From Pseudomonadota bacterium (GTDB lineage: Bacteria; Pseudomonadota; Gammaproteobacteria; Xanthomonadales; Xanthomonadaceae): a stretch of DNA of 8,678 nucleotides. The position numbers and the translations under genes are program-made. The DNA is taken from contig JAFAFD010000408.1 of NCBI GenBank assembly GCA_023423675.1, forward strand, positions 1 to 8,678, given 5' to 3'. The notes under the pieces are model-generated. The model did no database searches. It was not told the origin of the DNA and was given only the letters and a program-made list of their open reading frames with translations. This document shows, piece by piece, positions 1 through 6,982 of the stretch; the stretch's first letter is position 1, and every line of letters starts with the position of its first letter.

Positions 1-315
1 GCCTACGAGGACGAGCTGTTTGGCCCCGCCGCAGCCATCATCAAGGCCAAGGACGATGATGACGCCCTGCGCATCGCCAACGACAGCCGCTACGGCCTGG
101 GCGGCGGCATCTTCAGCCGCGATGTGAAGCGCGCCCGCGAGCTGGCGACCACCTACTTCGATACCGGCATGGTGTGCATCAACACCTTCAACGTGGCCAG
201 CCCCGCCCTGCCCTTTGGCGGCGTGAAGGCCTCCGGCTACGGCCGCGAGCATGGCCCCGAGGGCTTGAAGGAGTTCGTCAACGTCAAATCCATTACCCTG
301 CCGGCGGCCCCATGA
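1..315 (+). CDS. NAD(P)-dependent aldehyde dehydrogenase, probably succinate-semialdehyde dehydrogenase (3' part)
   Basis: This is the C-terminal 104 residues of an aldehyde dehydrogenase; the frame is open to the left edge, so the start, the cofactor site and the catalytic Cys/Glu lie outside the window. Visible family landmarks are ELFGP near the start, an IANDSRYGLGGGIFSRD stretch (the conserved NxxxYGL region), then LPFGGVKASGYGREHG and a closing KEFVNVKSI. The combination GGGIFSRD...PFGGVK.SGYGRE...L.EFVN.K is what I associate with NAD-dependent succinate-semialdehyde dehydrogenases, which oxidise succinate semialdehyde to succinate in the cytoplasm. Substrate cannot be fixed from the C-terminus alone, and betaine-aldehyde or other semialdehyde substrates remain possible. 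The stop codon overlaps the next ATG in an ATGA arrangement, implying one transcript and translational coupling. G+C is high (44 of 60 bases in positions 61-120). Confidence 0.85.
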   Translation, partial: AYEDELFGPAAAIIKAKDDDDALRIANDSRYGLGGGIFSRDVKRARELATTYFDTGMVCINTFNVASPALPFGGVKASGYGREHGPEGLKEFVNVKSITLPAAP

Positions 316-1730
316 GCACGCCCCTGCACTGTGATGTGGCGGTGATCGGCGCCGGGACGGCCGGCTTGGCAGCAGAGCGGGCCGCACGCCGTAATGGCGC
401 GTCCACGTTGCTGATCGATCCGCACTTCAGCGGCACCACCTGCGCCAACGTCGGTTGCATGCCCTCCAAGCTGTTGCTGGCGGCCGCGAAGCAGGCCGAG
501 CGCGTGCGCCGTTCAGACCTGTTCGGCATCCACGTGGATGGCATGACCATTGATGACGCGGCGGTAATGCGCCGCGTGCGTGAGGAGCGCGATCGTTTCG
601 CGGCACTTACCCGCAAGCAGATCGACAAGCTCGACCCTGCCACGCGGCTGACCGGTCGCGCGCGGTTTGCCGGGCCGACCACGCTGGAACTGGAGGACGG
701 CCGACGCATCGAGGCACGCGCCATTGTCATTGCCACCGGCTCCGCGCCCGCCCTGCCACCGCCCTTTGAGGCACTGGGCGACCGCGTGCTGACCAACGAA
801 AGCCTGTTCGAGCTGAAGCAGTTCCCCAAGCGTGTCGCGGTAGTGGGCACCGGCTCGCTGGGGCTGGAATTTGCCCAGGCCCTGGCCCGGCTGGGCGTGC
901 AGGTCACCCTGCTCGGCAAGGAGACGACACTCGCCAAGGTGCGTTGCCCGCGCGTGCACGATGCACTGCTGGCTGTGCTGAAGCGCGACATGGAGGTCCA
1001 CCTCGGCGTGGACGTACAGCCCGAACGGTCCGATGAGGGCGTAAGCGTGCGCTGGAGCAGCAAAGATCAGGCCGATGGCAGCGTGCAGGTGGACTACGTC
1101 GTCGCTGCACTGGGGCGCCCGCCCAACCTGGACGACCTGGCCCTGGACAAGGCACAACTGGCGTTGGACAAACACGGCGTGCCCTGCCACGACCGCGAGA
1201 CGATGCGCTGCGGTGACAGCGCCGTGTTCCTGGCGGGCGACGCCGCCGCCGACCTGCCGCTGCTGCATGAGGCATCGAGCGATGGCGCCATTGCCGGCCG
1301 CAACGCCGCGGCGATGCCAGCGAAGATCACGGTGAAGCGCCACGTGCCGCTGAGCATCACCTTCACCGATCCGCCGGTTGCCAGCATCGGCCAGTCTGAA
1401 GAAGAGGGCGCCGTAACGGGAACCTCTGATTTTGACGACCAAGGCCGGGCACGGGTGGAGGGCGTCAACGAGGGCACCCTGACCCTGTATGCGGCAGCAC
1501 CCGAGGGCAAGCTGATTGGTGCAGACCTGGTGGCGCCGGCAGGCGAGCACTTGGCCCACCTGCTGGCGTGGGCGGTTGAGACGGGCTGCACCGCGAGCCG
1601 ACTGCTCGAACTGCCGTTCTATCACCCGACCATGGAGGAAGGCTTGAAGCAGGCCCTGCGCAGCATCTGCGCGGCAACGCCGATTGCGCTACCGGCTGAC
1701 CATGATGCGGGGGCGCCTTCTGGGGGGTGA
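312..1730 (+). CDS. Dihydrolipoyl dehydrogenase-like FAD/NAD disulfide oxidoreductase
   Basis: Predicted 472-residue cytoplasmic flavoprotein, the usual length for dihydrolipoyl dehydrogenase (E3), which reoxidises dihydrolipoamide using NAD+. All hallmarks are present. An FAD-binding GAGTAG sits at residues 13-18, and the redox-active disulfide is in TTCANVGCMPSK with Cys44 and Cys49. An NAD-binding GTGSLG lies at 179-184, and the second FAD motif, FLAGD, ends at Asp310. The C-terminal His438-Pro-Thr-x-x-Glu443 supplies the acid-base dyad of the interface domain. There is no lipoyl domain. The ATG at 312 overlaps the upstream stop (ATGA), whereas the frame could run further upstream only by entering the aldehyde dehydrogenase gene. 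No 2-oxoacid dehydrogenase E1 or E2 gene is next to it, so this may be a secondary E3 or a related reductase; mercuric reductase and glutathione reductase are less likely given the motif wording. Confidence 0.88.
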   Translation: MSTPLHCDVAVIGAGTAGLAAERAARRNGASTLLIDPHFSGTTCANVGCMPSKLLLAAAKQAERVRRSDLFGIHVDGMTIDDAAVMRRVREERDRFAALTRKQIDKLDPATRLTGRARFAGPTTLELEDGRRIEARAIVIATGSAPALPPPFEALGDRVLTNESLFELKQFPKRVAVVGTGSLGLEFAQALARLGVQVTLLGKETTLAKVRCPRVHDALLAVLKRDMEVHLGVDVQPERSDEGVSVRWSSKDQADGSVQVDYVVAALGRPPNLDDLALDKAQLALDKHGVPCHDRETMRCGDSAVFLAGDAAADLPLLHEASSDGAIAGRNAAAMPAKITVKRHVPLSITFTDPPVASIGQSEEEGAVTGTSDFDDQGRARVEGVNEGTLTLYAAAPEGKLIGADLVAPAGEHLAHLLAWAVETGCTASRLLELPFYHPTMEEGLKQALRSICAATPIALPADHDAGAPSGG

Positions 1731-1735
1731 TGAGT

Positions 1736-1770
1736 CCAACCAGCGCGTCAACAGCGGGTTGGCTATATTT
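1736..1770 (+). terminator. Putative intrinsic terminator after the oxidoreductase gene
   Basis: CCAACC (1736-1741) and GGTTGG (1757-1762) are perfect inverted repeats, and an inner CGC/GCG pair extends the stem past an AG bulge. The right arm is followed by CTATATTT, a short T-rich tract. The site lies 6 bases after the stop of the upstream gene and before the next gene. The tail is poor, so termination may be weak. TATATT (1765-1770) could alternatively serve as a -10 element for the following gene, but no good -35 is visible. Confidence 0.45.
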
Positions 1771-1799
1771 GCCCATGTCATGAGCAATGGATTGACCCC

Positions 1800-2666
1800 A
1801 TGAACTTCGCTCCATTTGGCCTGCGCTGTGCCATTGCGGCAGCGTTGGCACTGAGCGCCGCTGGGTGCATCAATTCTCCCTCGGTGGAATCGCCGAGGAG
1901 GGAGGCTGGAATGCCGGAAGATCCCAACGTGCGCCGCACGATCAAAGGACACACCTACACCACTGAACCTGTGGAGGCCACCGTCGGACCCCACCGCTTC
2001 ATGTTCCCCGCCAACTACTACGACAACCAGATCGGCCCCTACTTCGATGGCAGCGTTGGCCTGACGCTGCTTTGGCCAGACCTGGGCCCCGCGTTACCAG
2101 GCACCCGCCCGGATCGTTCGATGGAAGACTTCCAGCGCTCCGTGGTCATTGGCCTACAGCATATTGATCGCACCCCGATCAGGGGCCTGCTGGAGCGCTA
2201 CACCAGTACGGAGCAGACATCGACGCCGACGTCCGTGCTGCGCAACGACCCGAGCGAACGGCTTGACCTGCGGATACCCCAACCAGAGCGCTTCGGCTTG
2301 GTGCCCTATGCAATCAACGACGCGTTGATGCCGGCGTTCCAGAAAGCGCTGGAGCAGGAGACCAAAATGCCCCAGCCCCGCAATCTGCGCATGGAGAAGG
2401 ACTGGTATGTCGCTCGAAATGGCGAAGGCGAACTGACGACATTCATCGAATGCGAAAGTGAGGCCCACTTCCCTGACGGCCTCACCATCTCCGGCGATCG
2501 CCTACGCGACACGGAAGACAGCCGAGTAGCCGGCTGCACCCATTATTTCGTTGATATTGAAGACAGCATCGCGATCACGGCAACGTATCCGCGCGTCATC
2601 CTGAAAGACTGGAAGAAGATCGAGTCTACTGTGCGAACTTCCCTGTCCCGATACAAGAAATCATGA
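1800..2666 (+). CDS. Uncharacterised lipoprotein, possible orphan immunity protein
   Basis: 288 residues. The N-terminus is a lipoprotein signal peptide: Arg9, a hydrophobic Ala/Leu run, then LSAAGC with the lipidated Cys at 23, so the protein is probably anchored in the outer or inner membrane facing the periplasm. About 45 residues further on is the stretch HRFMFPANYYDNQIGP followed by a GLTLLWPDLGP block. I associate this (HRFxxPANY...GPxF.G...L.WPDL) with uncharacterised proteins encoded near interbacterial toxin genes in Pseudomonadota, but know no solved function for it. An ECESEAHFPDG segment and a C-terminal WKKIESTVRTSL amphipathic segment follow. GGA sits 8 bases before the ATG. The gene stands alone on its strand and converges on the effector gene with only 16 bases between the stops. 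An immunity role is inferred from location and compartment; cell-envelope housekeeping is possible. Confidence 0.72.
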   Translation: MNFAPFGLRCAIAAALALSAAGCINSPSVESPRREAGMPEDPNVRRTIKGHTYTTEPVEATVGPHRFMFPANYYDNQIGPYFDGSVGLTLLWPDLGPALPGTRPDRSMEDFQRSVVIGLQHIDRTPIRGLLERYTSTEQTSTPTSVLRNDPSERLDLRIPQPERFGLVPYAINDALMPAFQKALEQETKMPQPRNLRMEKDWYVARNGEGELTTFIECESEAHFPDGLTISGDRLRDTEDSRVAGCTHYFVDIEDSIAITATYPRVILKDWKKIESTVRTSLSRYKKS

Positions 2667-2682
2667 GACTTGGGGTGGGCGA

Positions 2683-5600
2683 TCAGTAACCACCGCTCGC
2701 AGCCCGTATCTGAATCTCATGCTGCACGCGCTGGTCTTCCAGCTGCTGCTCCATCTGGTTCGCCACCGCACGCTGCTGCGCTTCGCGGCTGACCACGTCG
2801 AACTGTTGCGCCGATTCTTCCACCGACGTCTGAGCAGCAGCTTCCGTAGGCATACTCGCGCGGTGGTGTGCCGGGTCTGCTGGCTCCCCCTGCACCAGAA
2901 ACAACGCGTGCCCTGCAGGATGCTCGGCGGTGGCTTTGCTGACCAGCACGTGGTCTACCCGCTCCAGGTCGTTGTCCTTGGCAAGCACAGTCAGGCTGGC
3001 GACCATGCGTTCGCTGGTGTGGTCGAAGTTTCGGCCATGTTTCGCATCCAGCGCCTCAATGCCCTGACGGACCTGCTGGTACAGGGCATGGTCGGGGTGG
3101 CCCGGCTGAGCAGGACCGAACACGGCATCAGCAGGAGGCGGCGTGGCGGCCTGGGTATCCGTCCGTGGCTCAGCCCTCGTCGTTGCCTCCTCCTCGGCGG
3201 CTGCAATGGATGGGACCGCATTGTTGTGCTGCGCTGTCTCGGCCGGCCGCTCAGCAACAGGCTCCGCGGCTCTGTTCTGGGCCACAGGTGCTTCGGCTAT
3301 AGCCTCGTGCACAGGCGCGGCTGGTGGTATCGACGGCTCCTCTAGAGCGTGCTCGACAGCCGGTACGGGAGTGGGTTGCGGCTGGGGCTCAGGCGCCGCT
3401 GGAGGCATGCGCGGCGGCTCAGACTGATGGCTGTCGTGGGTTCGGGCTTCCTCGGCATTCTGTGCATGCGCGTGATGAGGAGCGTCATTCGGGGCAACGG
3501 CAATGTCAGCAGGTGGCTCATGCAGTGTTCGCGCTGCGCGCGCCGCAGGCGCATCAGCCACTTCCCGCCCGCGCTCCTGCGCTTCGGCCTGCTGCGGCCC
3601 AGGACGGCGCAGTGGCTCGGGCTCGCGACGCAGCTCGCGCTGCTCCTCCCGCCGTGCAATTTCAGGGGTCTCGCGCTCGGCGGCAGGCGCGGGCACCGCC
3701 ACGGGCGGCACGGCTGCGGCAACGGGCTCAGAGGGAACAGGCACGCGGTGCTGGACCTGCTCGCGCTGGGCTTCTGCCAGCGCTTCGTCGGCCTCCGTAG
3801 CCACCGGGGCACCGCGTTGAATCTGCTGGGCTGCCGCCAATGCGGCCTGGCCAGCATCCACCGTGGCTGCGCCTTGCCGGTTGGCTTCCTGCAGTGCCTG
3901 CTGATAGGCCTCCTGCTCGCGCGGCGACAGTGCTGCGATGCGCAGCTCGGGCGAATCAGGCACCGGGGCCTGCTGGGCGGCACGCTCGCGCACTTCGCGC
4001 CACGCCGCCTGCAGTTCCTCGGTGGTCGTCGTGGCCACCGGATGGGCAACACCATCGGCGCCCACCTGGTAGTGGGTAATCGCACGGGACTCGCCCGCAT
4101 TGCCCTCAACCGCAGGCGCAAGCTGCTGCATCGTCGCACCGGTGATGCCGTGCTGGGCACGCGTGCGCGCCGTCGCCAGCTCGATAGCCTCCATCCACTG
4201 CGGGGAGGGCGAGATGCCAGCAGAGGCGTAGCCATGCCGCACCTCGTTCCGGTTCATCTCGGCATTCGTAGGTGCGGGGCGTGCTTCAAGCGCAGCAACA
4301 GTACGGTCGAGGACCTCAATCGACGGCTGCTGGATCTTGCGCGTCGCCTCCAGCTCCAGCGCCATGTTGCCCTGAGCTACGCGTCCCTGGTGGGACCACG
4401 TTCCCGCATCATCGCGCTGATAGAGCACGTTGTCCGAACCAAGAATGGCGTCCGGCCGGGCGCGCGCCGCCTCGACAGCATCGGGCACCAAGGGCACAAA
4501 ATCGCTTGCACGCGTGGCGGCGCGATTCTCCAGGTAACTTGCCGCGATCGCCGCCTTGCCATGGGCGATGTTGTCCTCGATGCGCTGCACGGCCTGCTGG
4601 TTCAGCTCTGCAGCGCGTTCGGGTGTCGCTGTCTGGGTTTCGTAGACGCCGCGATCATTCGCACCGACGACATCGGTCTTGATCTGGCGGGTCCACTGTT
4701 GGGTCTGGGCATCGCGATGCCAGTTTGGGTTGCCGAAGCCATTTGCTTCATCGCCGCGAGCAGGAAGGTTGAAGGGATCCTGCGGTGCCGGCGCAGCCTT
4801 AAGTGCCAGCTCTACTGCACTGACGCTGGCCTTCGCTCCCAGTTCGCGCGCCTTTTCATAGCTCGCGCCGACACTTTGCTCGGTGGCAACCCCAGGGCCG
4901 GCGGCAGAGTCCTCCATCCTGGCCTGGCGCTGCCAGTTGTTGCCGTCAAACTTCCAGTGCACGCCGGCATTGTCTTTCTGGTGATACACCGTGCGGTTGT
5001 CGAGCAGGTCGGCCCCCTTGTCGAATGCCTTGCTCATGAACAACGCATCGGCCGCGACCACCGCCGCCGGCACGAAGCTGGACGTGCCGATCACCGAGGC
5101 GGTCGCCATGCCTCCGAGCCAGCCACCGCCACTGCGTGCAACCGCGTGGTTGAATTCGGACTGGGCGGCCGTGCCGTTGCCCTGCTGCAGGTGCTCGGAT
5201 ATGCGGCGCGTGGTGAGGATGGCATCCGCGCCAGAGGCAAGCAGGCCGCCGGAACGGACCAGCTGGCTGGCGGAGGCTTCGCCGATGAGGAGGTCCAATG
5301 TGATGCCGCCCTGCTGCGAACGAGGGCCTCGAATGCGATAAGCGGCCTCTTCACCAAGCATACGCTCCACTTTCAGGATGCCTTGCTCGGACATGACGAT
5401 CCGACCAGACTGCTGCGCGTTGAAGATGGCAGTCGACAAACTGCTACGCTGCAGCTCCAGGTTACTACCCTTGGTGAACTTGGCCCCTGTCTGGTCAGCG
5501 TACTCAAGCAACGCCAGAATGCGGGATTCGGTCTCAGTGACAAGGAGATAGCCTCTATCCACTGAGCCATAGCTGGAAAGTGCACCGATCCTGGCCGCAT

Positions 5601-6048
5601 GCGCCTGCGAGTACTCGCGACTCCCTGAAAAGAACGATTGCGTTACGGGTCGGATCTCATCTGCCTTCATTCCAAGCGGAGCGTTCGTGTACAGGTCTCC
5701 ATTGATCAGACCAATCGTCATTGTGTCGCGGAGATCTTTAACGCGCCCCGCTACGCGCTGAAGCGCAAGCGGGTCACCACGCAGTGCAGCCTGCCCATCC
5801 CGCGACTGCTGGAGCTGGCGAAGTTCAAAGCCAATGCCGTCCTGATAGTCCGCTATGGGGCCGCCGCTATGAGGAGAGATCCCCATTGCTTGTGCCAGCT
5901 CGCGGTCCGCGGGCATGTAAATGCGATTGTCGAAAGCGTCCTTCTCAATGAGTTTGGCTTTCGCCAGAGCCTTCAGAAGCGTGCTGTTCCTGAAGGTCTG
6001 CTGCTCAAGTACGTGATGATCCTGAAGTGCCGGTTGATTGGCTGCCAT
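2683..6048 (-). CDS. X-T4SS effector: N-terminal AHH-type nuclease domain with C-terminal XVIPCD
   Basis: 1121 residues with no signal peptide. Residues 10-70 read as an AHH-like HNH/ENDO VII nuclease: Asp10-His11-His12, Glu15, Asn41 and Pro46 in DNRIYMPAD, then His60 in PHSGGPIADY. Residues about 310-337 are hydrophobic (start WLGGMATASV). Three Trp/Tyr-rich motifs follow, around 355-372, 443-452 and 543-551. Residues about 748-978 form a Pro/Ala/Glu/Arg-rich low-complexity linker. The last 140 residues are an XVIPCD, the domain recognised by the VirD4 coupling protein of the X-T4SS: GHPDHALY at 983-990, then DNDLERVDHVLVS, FLVQGEPADPAHHRA and a Gln-rich tail. Start: GAGG lies 7 bases before the ATG. 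The DUF1629-like gene ends 34 bases upstream on the same strand, as expected for an immunity-effector pair. The inferred role is a nuclease injected into rival bacteria. Nuclease activity is inferred from motif pattern only; the XVIPCD call is firm. Confidence 0.88.
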   Translation of the reverse strand: MAANQPALQDHHVLEQQTFRNSTLLKALAKAKLIEKDAFDNRIYMPADRELAQAMGISPHSGGPIADYQDGIGFELRQLQQSRDGQAALRGDPLALQRVAGRVKDLRDTMTIGLINGDLYTNAPLGMKADEIRPVTQSFFSGSREYSQAHAARIGALSSYGSVDRGYLLVTETESRILALLEYADQTGAKFTKGSNLELQRSSLSTAIFNAQQSGRIVMSEQGILKVERMLGEEAAYRIRGPRSQQGGITLDLLIGEASASQLVRSGGLLASGADAILTTRRISEHLQQGNGTAAQSEFNHAVARSGGGWLGGMATASVIGTSSFVPAAVVAADALFMSKAFDKGADLLDNRTVYHQKDNAGVHWKFDGNNWQRQARMEDSAAGPGVATEQSVGASYEKARELGAKASVSAVELALKAAPAPQDPFNLPARGDEANGFGNPNWHRDAQTQQWTRQIKTDVVGANDRGVYETQTATPERAAELNQQAVQRIEDNIAHGKAAIAASYLENRAATRASDFVPLVPDAVEAARARPDAILGSDNVLYQRDDAGTWSHQGRVAQGNMALELEATRKIQQPSIEVLDRTVAALEARPAPTNAEMNRNEVRHGYASAGISPSPQWMEAIELATARTRAQHGITGATMQQLAPAVEGNAGESRAITHYQVGADGVAHPVATTTTEELQAAWREVRERAAQQAPVPDSPELRIAALSPREQEAYQQALQEANRQGAATVDAGQAALAAAQQIQRGAPVATEADEALAEAQREQVQHRVPVPSEPVAAAVPPVAVPAPAAERETPEIARREEQRELRREPEPLRRPGPQQAEAQERGREVADAPAARAARTLHEPPADIAVAPNDAPHHAHAQNAEEARTHDSHQSEPPRMPPAAPEPQPQPTPVPAVEHALEEPSIPPAAPVHEAIAEAPVAQNRAAEPVAERPAETAQHNNAVPSIAAAEEEATTRAEPRTDTQAATPPPADAVFGPAQPGHPDHALYQQVRQGIEALDAKHGRNFDHTSERMVASLTVLAKDNDLERVDHVLVSKATAEHPAGHALFLVQGEPADPAHHRASMPTEAAAQTSVEESAQQFDVVSREAQQRAVANQMEQQLEDQRVQHEIQIRAASGGY

Positions 6049-6055
6049 GCGTAGA

Positions 6056-6059
6056 CCTC
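6056..6059 (-). promoter_or_regulatory. Ribosome binding site of the effector gene
   Basis: On the minus strand GAGG is placed 7 bases before the ATG at 6048, within the 34-base gap that follows the TAA of the upstream immunity-like gene. It fixes the effector start and supports co-transcription of the pair. Confidence 0.6.
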
Positions 6060-6082
6060 ATCCATGAATTGGCTCGTCCTGC

Positions 6083-6727
6083 TTAGACGTCGGCAGCGTC
6101 CTTGAATCTCAGCCCACAGGTCCTGATCTCATCCCCGATGCCTGCTGCCCGAACAGAATCCCGAAAGATCCGGTCGCAGTAAACAAGATCGCCGGAATAT
6201 GGCGTTCGAAAAACGTGTGCACCCGCGACCACATCCTTCTTGAATGCCAAGCTTGCGCCGCCCCGGAAGTCATAGAATTTCCCGCCAACGTAGTCGTCAT
6301 CTACGATCACCCTGAGTCTGGATACATCCTCATCTACCGCGTCCAGCTCGCGCGCTATCTCGCACAGATAGTAGGAAGGCCCCTTGGTTCCATCTGGAAG
6401 TCGGTAATCGCACTTCACGAATTCAAAAGCGGCGGGGTCAACGGCCAAGAACGCGTCCTTCAGCCGTTCGGATACAAGCCAGTAGCCACTCATGCCACCC
6501 TCAAGATCTTCCGGCGGATCCCCTAACTTAGGCACCAGGACAAGACGGGGTGTCTCTTTGAGGGGAGGAAAGCCACCTTCCTCAGGCCTGAGGACAAGCC
6601 GTGGAGGCTGTAACAGATCATCTTCGTTCTTGATTTCGACGCCGTGCCCCCTGCCGCGCCTGGTGGTATCAGGCATCAGCAAGAAAAACTCGCCTGTTAT
6701 AGGTTCATTCGATCTGGTCGAGTCCAC
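6083..6727 (-). CDS. DUF1629/Imm11-like protein, probable cytoplasmic immunity protein for the adjacent effector (copy 1)
   Basis: 214 residues, no signal peptide and no membrane segment, so cytoplasmic. The start is GTG at 6727, chosen because it aligns exactly with the start of the neighbouring paralogue. The Shine-Dalgarno is weak (TGAG about 9 bases upstream), and the frame is open beyond it for about 35 codons with no ATG. Shared landmarks with copy 2 are FFLLMPDTT near residue 15, DLEGGMSGYWLVSERL in the middle, FEFVxCDYRL, DDDYVGGKFY and VFRTPYSGDLVYCDR near the end. This pattern matches what I know as DUF1629 (Imm11), a family that includes immunity proteins paired with nuclease toxins. 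It sits 34 bases upstream of the effector gene on the same strand, the usual immunity-first order for X-T4SS pairs. Local G+C is clearly lower than in the metabolic genes (33 of 60 bases at 6241-6300). Immunity function is inferred. Confidence 0.8.
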   Translation of the reverse strand: MDSTRSNEPITGEFFLLMPDTTRRGRGHGVEIKNEDDLLQPPRLVLRPEEGGFPPLKETPRLVLVPKLGDPPEDLEGGMSGYWLVSERLKDAFLAVDPAAFEFVKCDYRLPDGTKGPSYYLCEIARELDAVDEDVSRLRVIVDDDYVGGKFYDFRGGASLAFKKDVVAGAHVFRTPYSGDLVYCDRIFRDSVRAAGIGDEIRTCGLRFKDAADV

Positions 6728-6982
6728 GCGGATGATCTCAGCTGAGAGGGCTAAGCCAAGAATAGGCCCAATATTGATGTGTTGGAAGGTGGCGCGATTT
6801 CCTCCGGCGCTGGATGCTCCGTGCCCGCATCGTTAGCGTCCGCTGTACGCGGATCGGTGCTCGTAGGCGATCATAGCTCCTTGAACTCGCTTCGGTGAAC
6901 TCGGGGAGATGCGTGGTTGTTTGAATGTCAGAAGCGTCAGCCAACCTGATTCAAAGAAAAATTTATTTTCAAGCCAGCACCA
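6728..6982 (-). other. Gap between the two DUF1629-like genes, no convincing gene
   Basis: This 255-base stretch contains no reading frame that I can support. An AT-rich block at about 6945-6972 carries a small inverted repeat (GAAAA 6956-6960, TTTTC 6966-6970) and could hold a promoter for copy 1 and the effector, though no clean -35/-10 pair is visible. GGAGG on the minus strand (6801-6805) looks like a strong Shine-Dalgarno, but no ATG, GTG or TTG follows at a usable distance. The stretch may be decayed sequence left by duplication or exchange of immunity cassettes. Confidence 0.4.

Noticed and set aside
513..1625. 370-codon minus-strand frame opposite the flavoprotein gene
   Set aside because: Antisense shadow of a gene with all E3 motifs; no motif of its own.
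1800..2666. Lipoprotein as immunity protein of the effector at 2683-6048
   Set aside because: It is on the opposite strand and exported, while the effector looks like a nuclease needing a cytoplasmic antidote; the DUF1629-like gene upstream fits far better.
2667..2682. Shared bidirectional terminator between the convergent genes
   Set aside because: The 16-base gap contains no inverted repeat or T-tract.
3349..5565. 738-codon open frame on the plus strand opposite the effector gene
   Set aside because: It lies wholly antisense to a gene with recognisable domains, its product has an arginine/glycine-rich composition typical of G+C-rich shadow frames, and it shows no family motif.
6801..6805. 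GGAGG Shine-Dalgarno-like site on the minus strand
   Set aside because: No ATG, GTG or TTG follows within a usable distance, so it does not define a gene start.
6738..6944. 68-codon minus-strand frame between the two DUF1629-like genes
   Set aside because: Arg/Ser-rich composition, no ribosome binding site at its start, no recognisable family.
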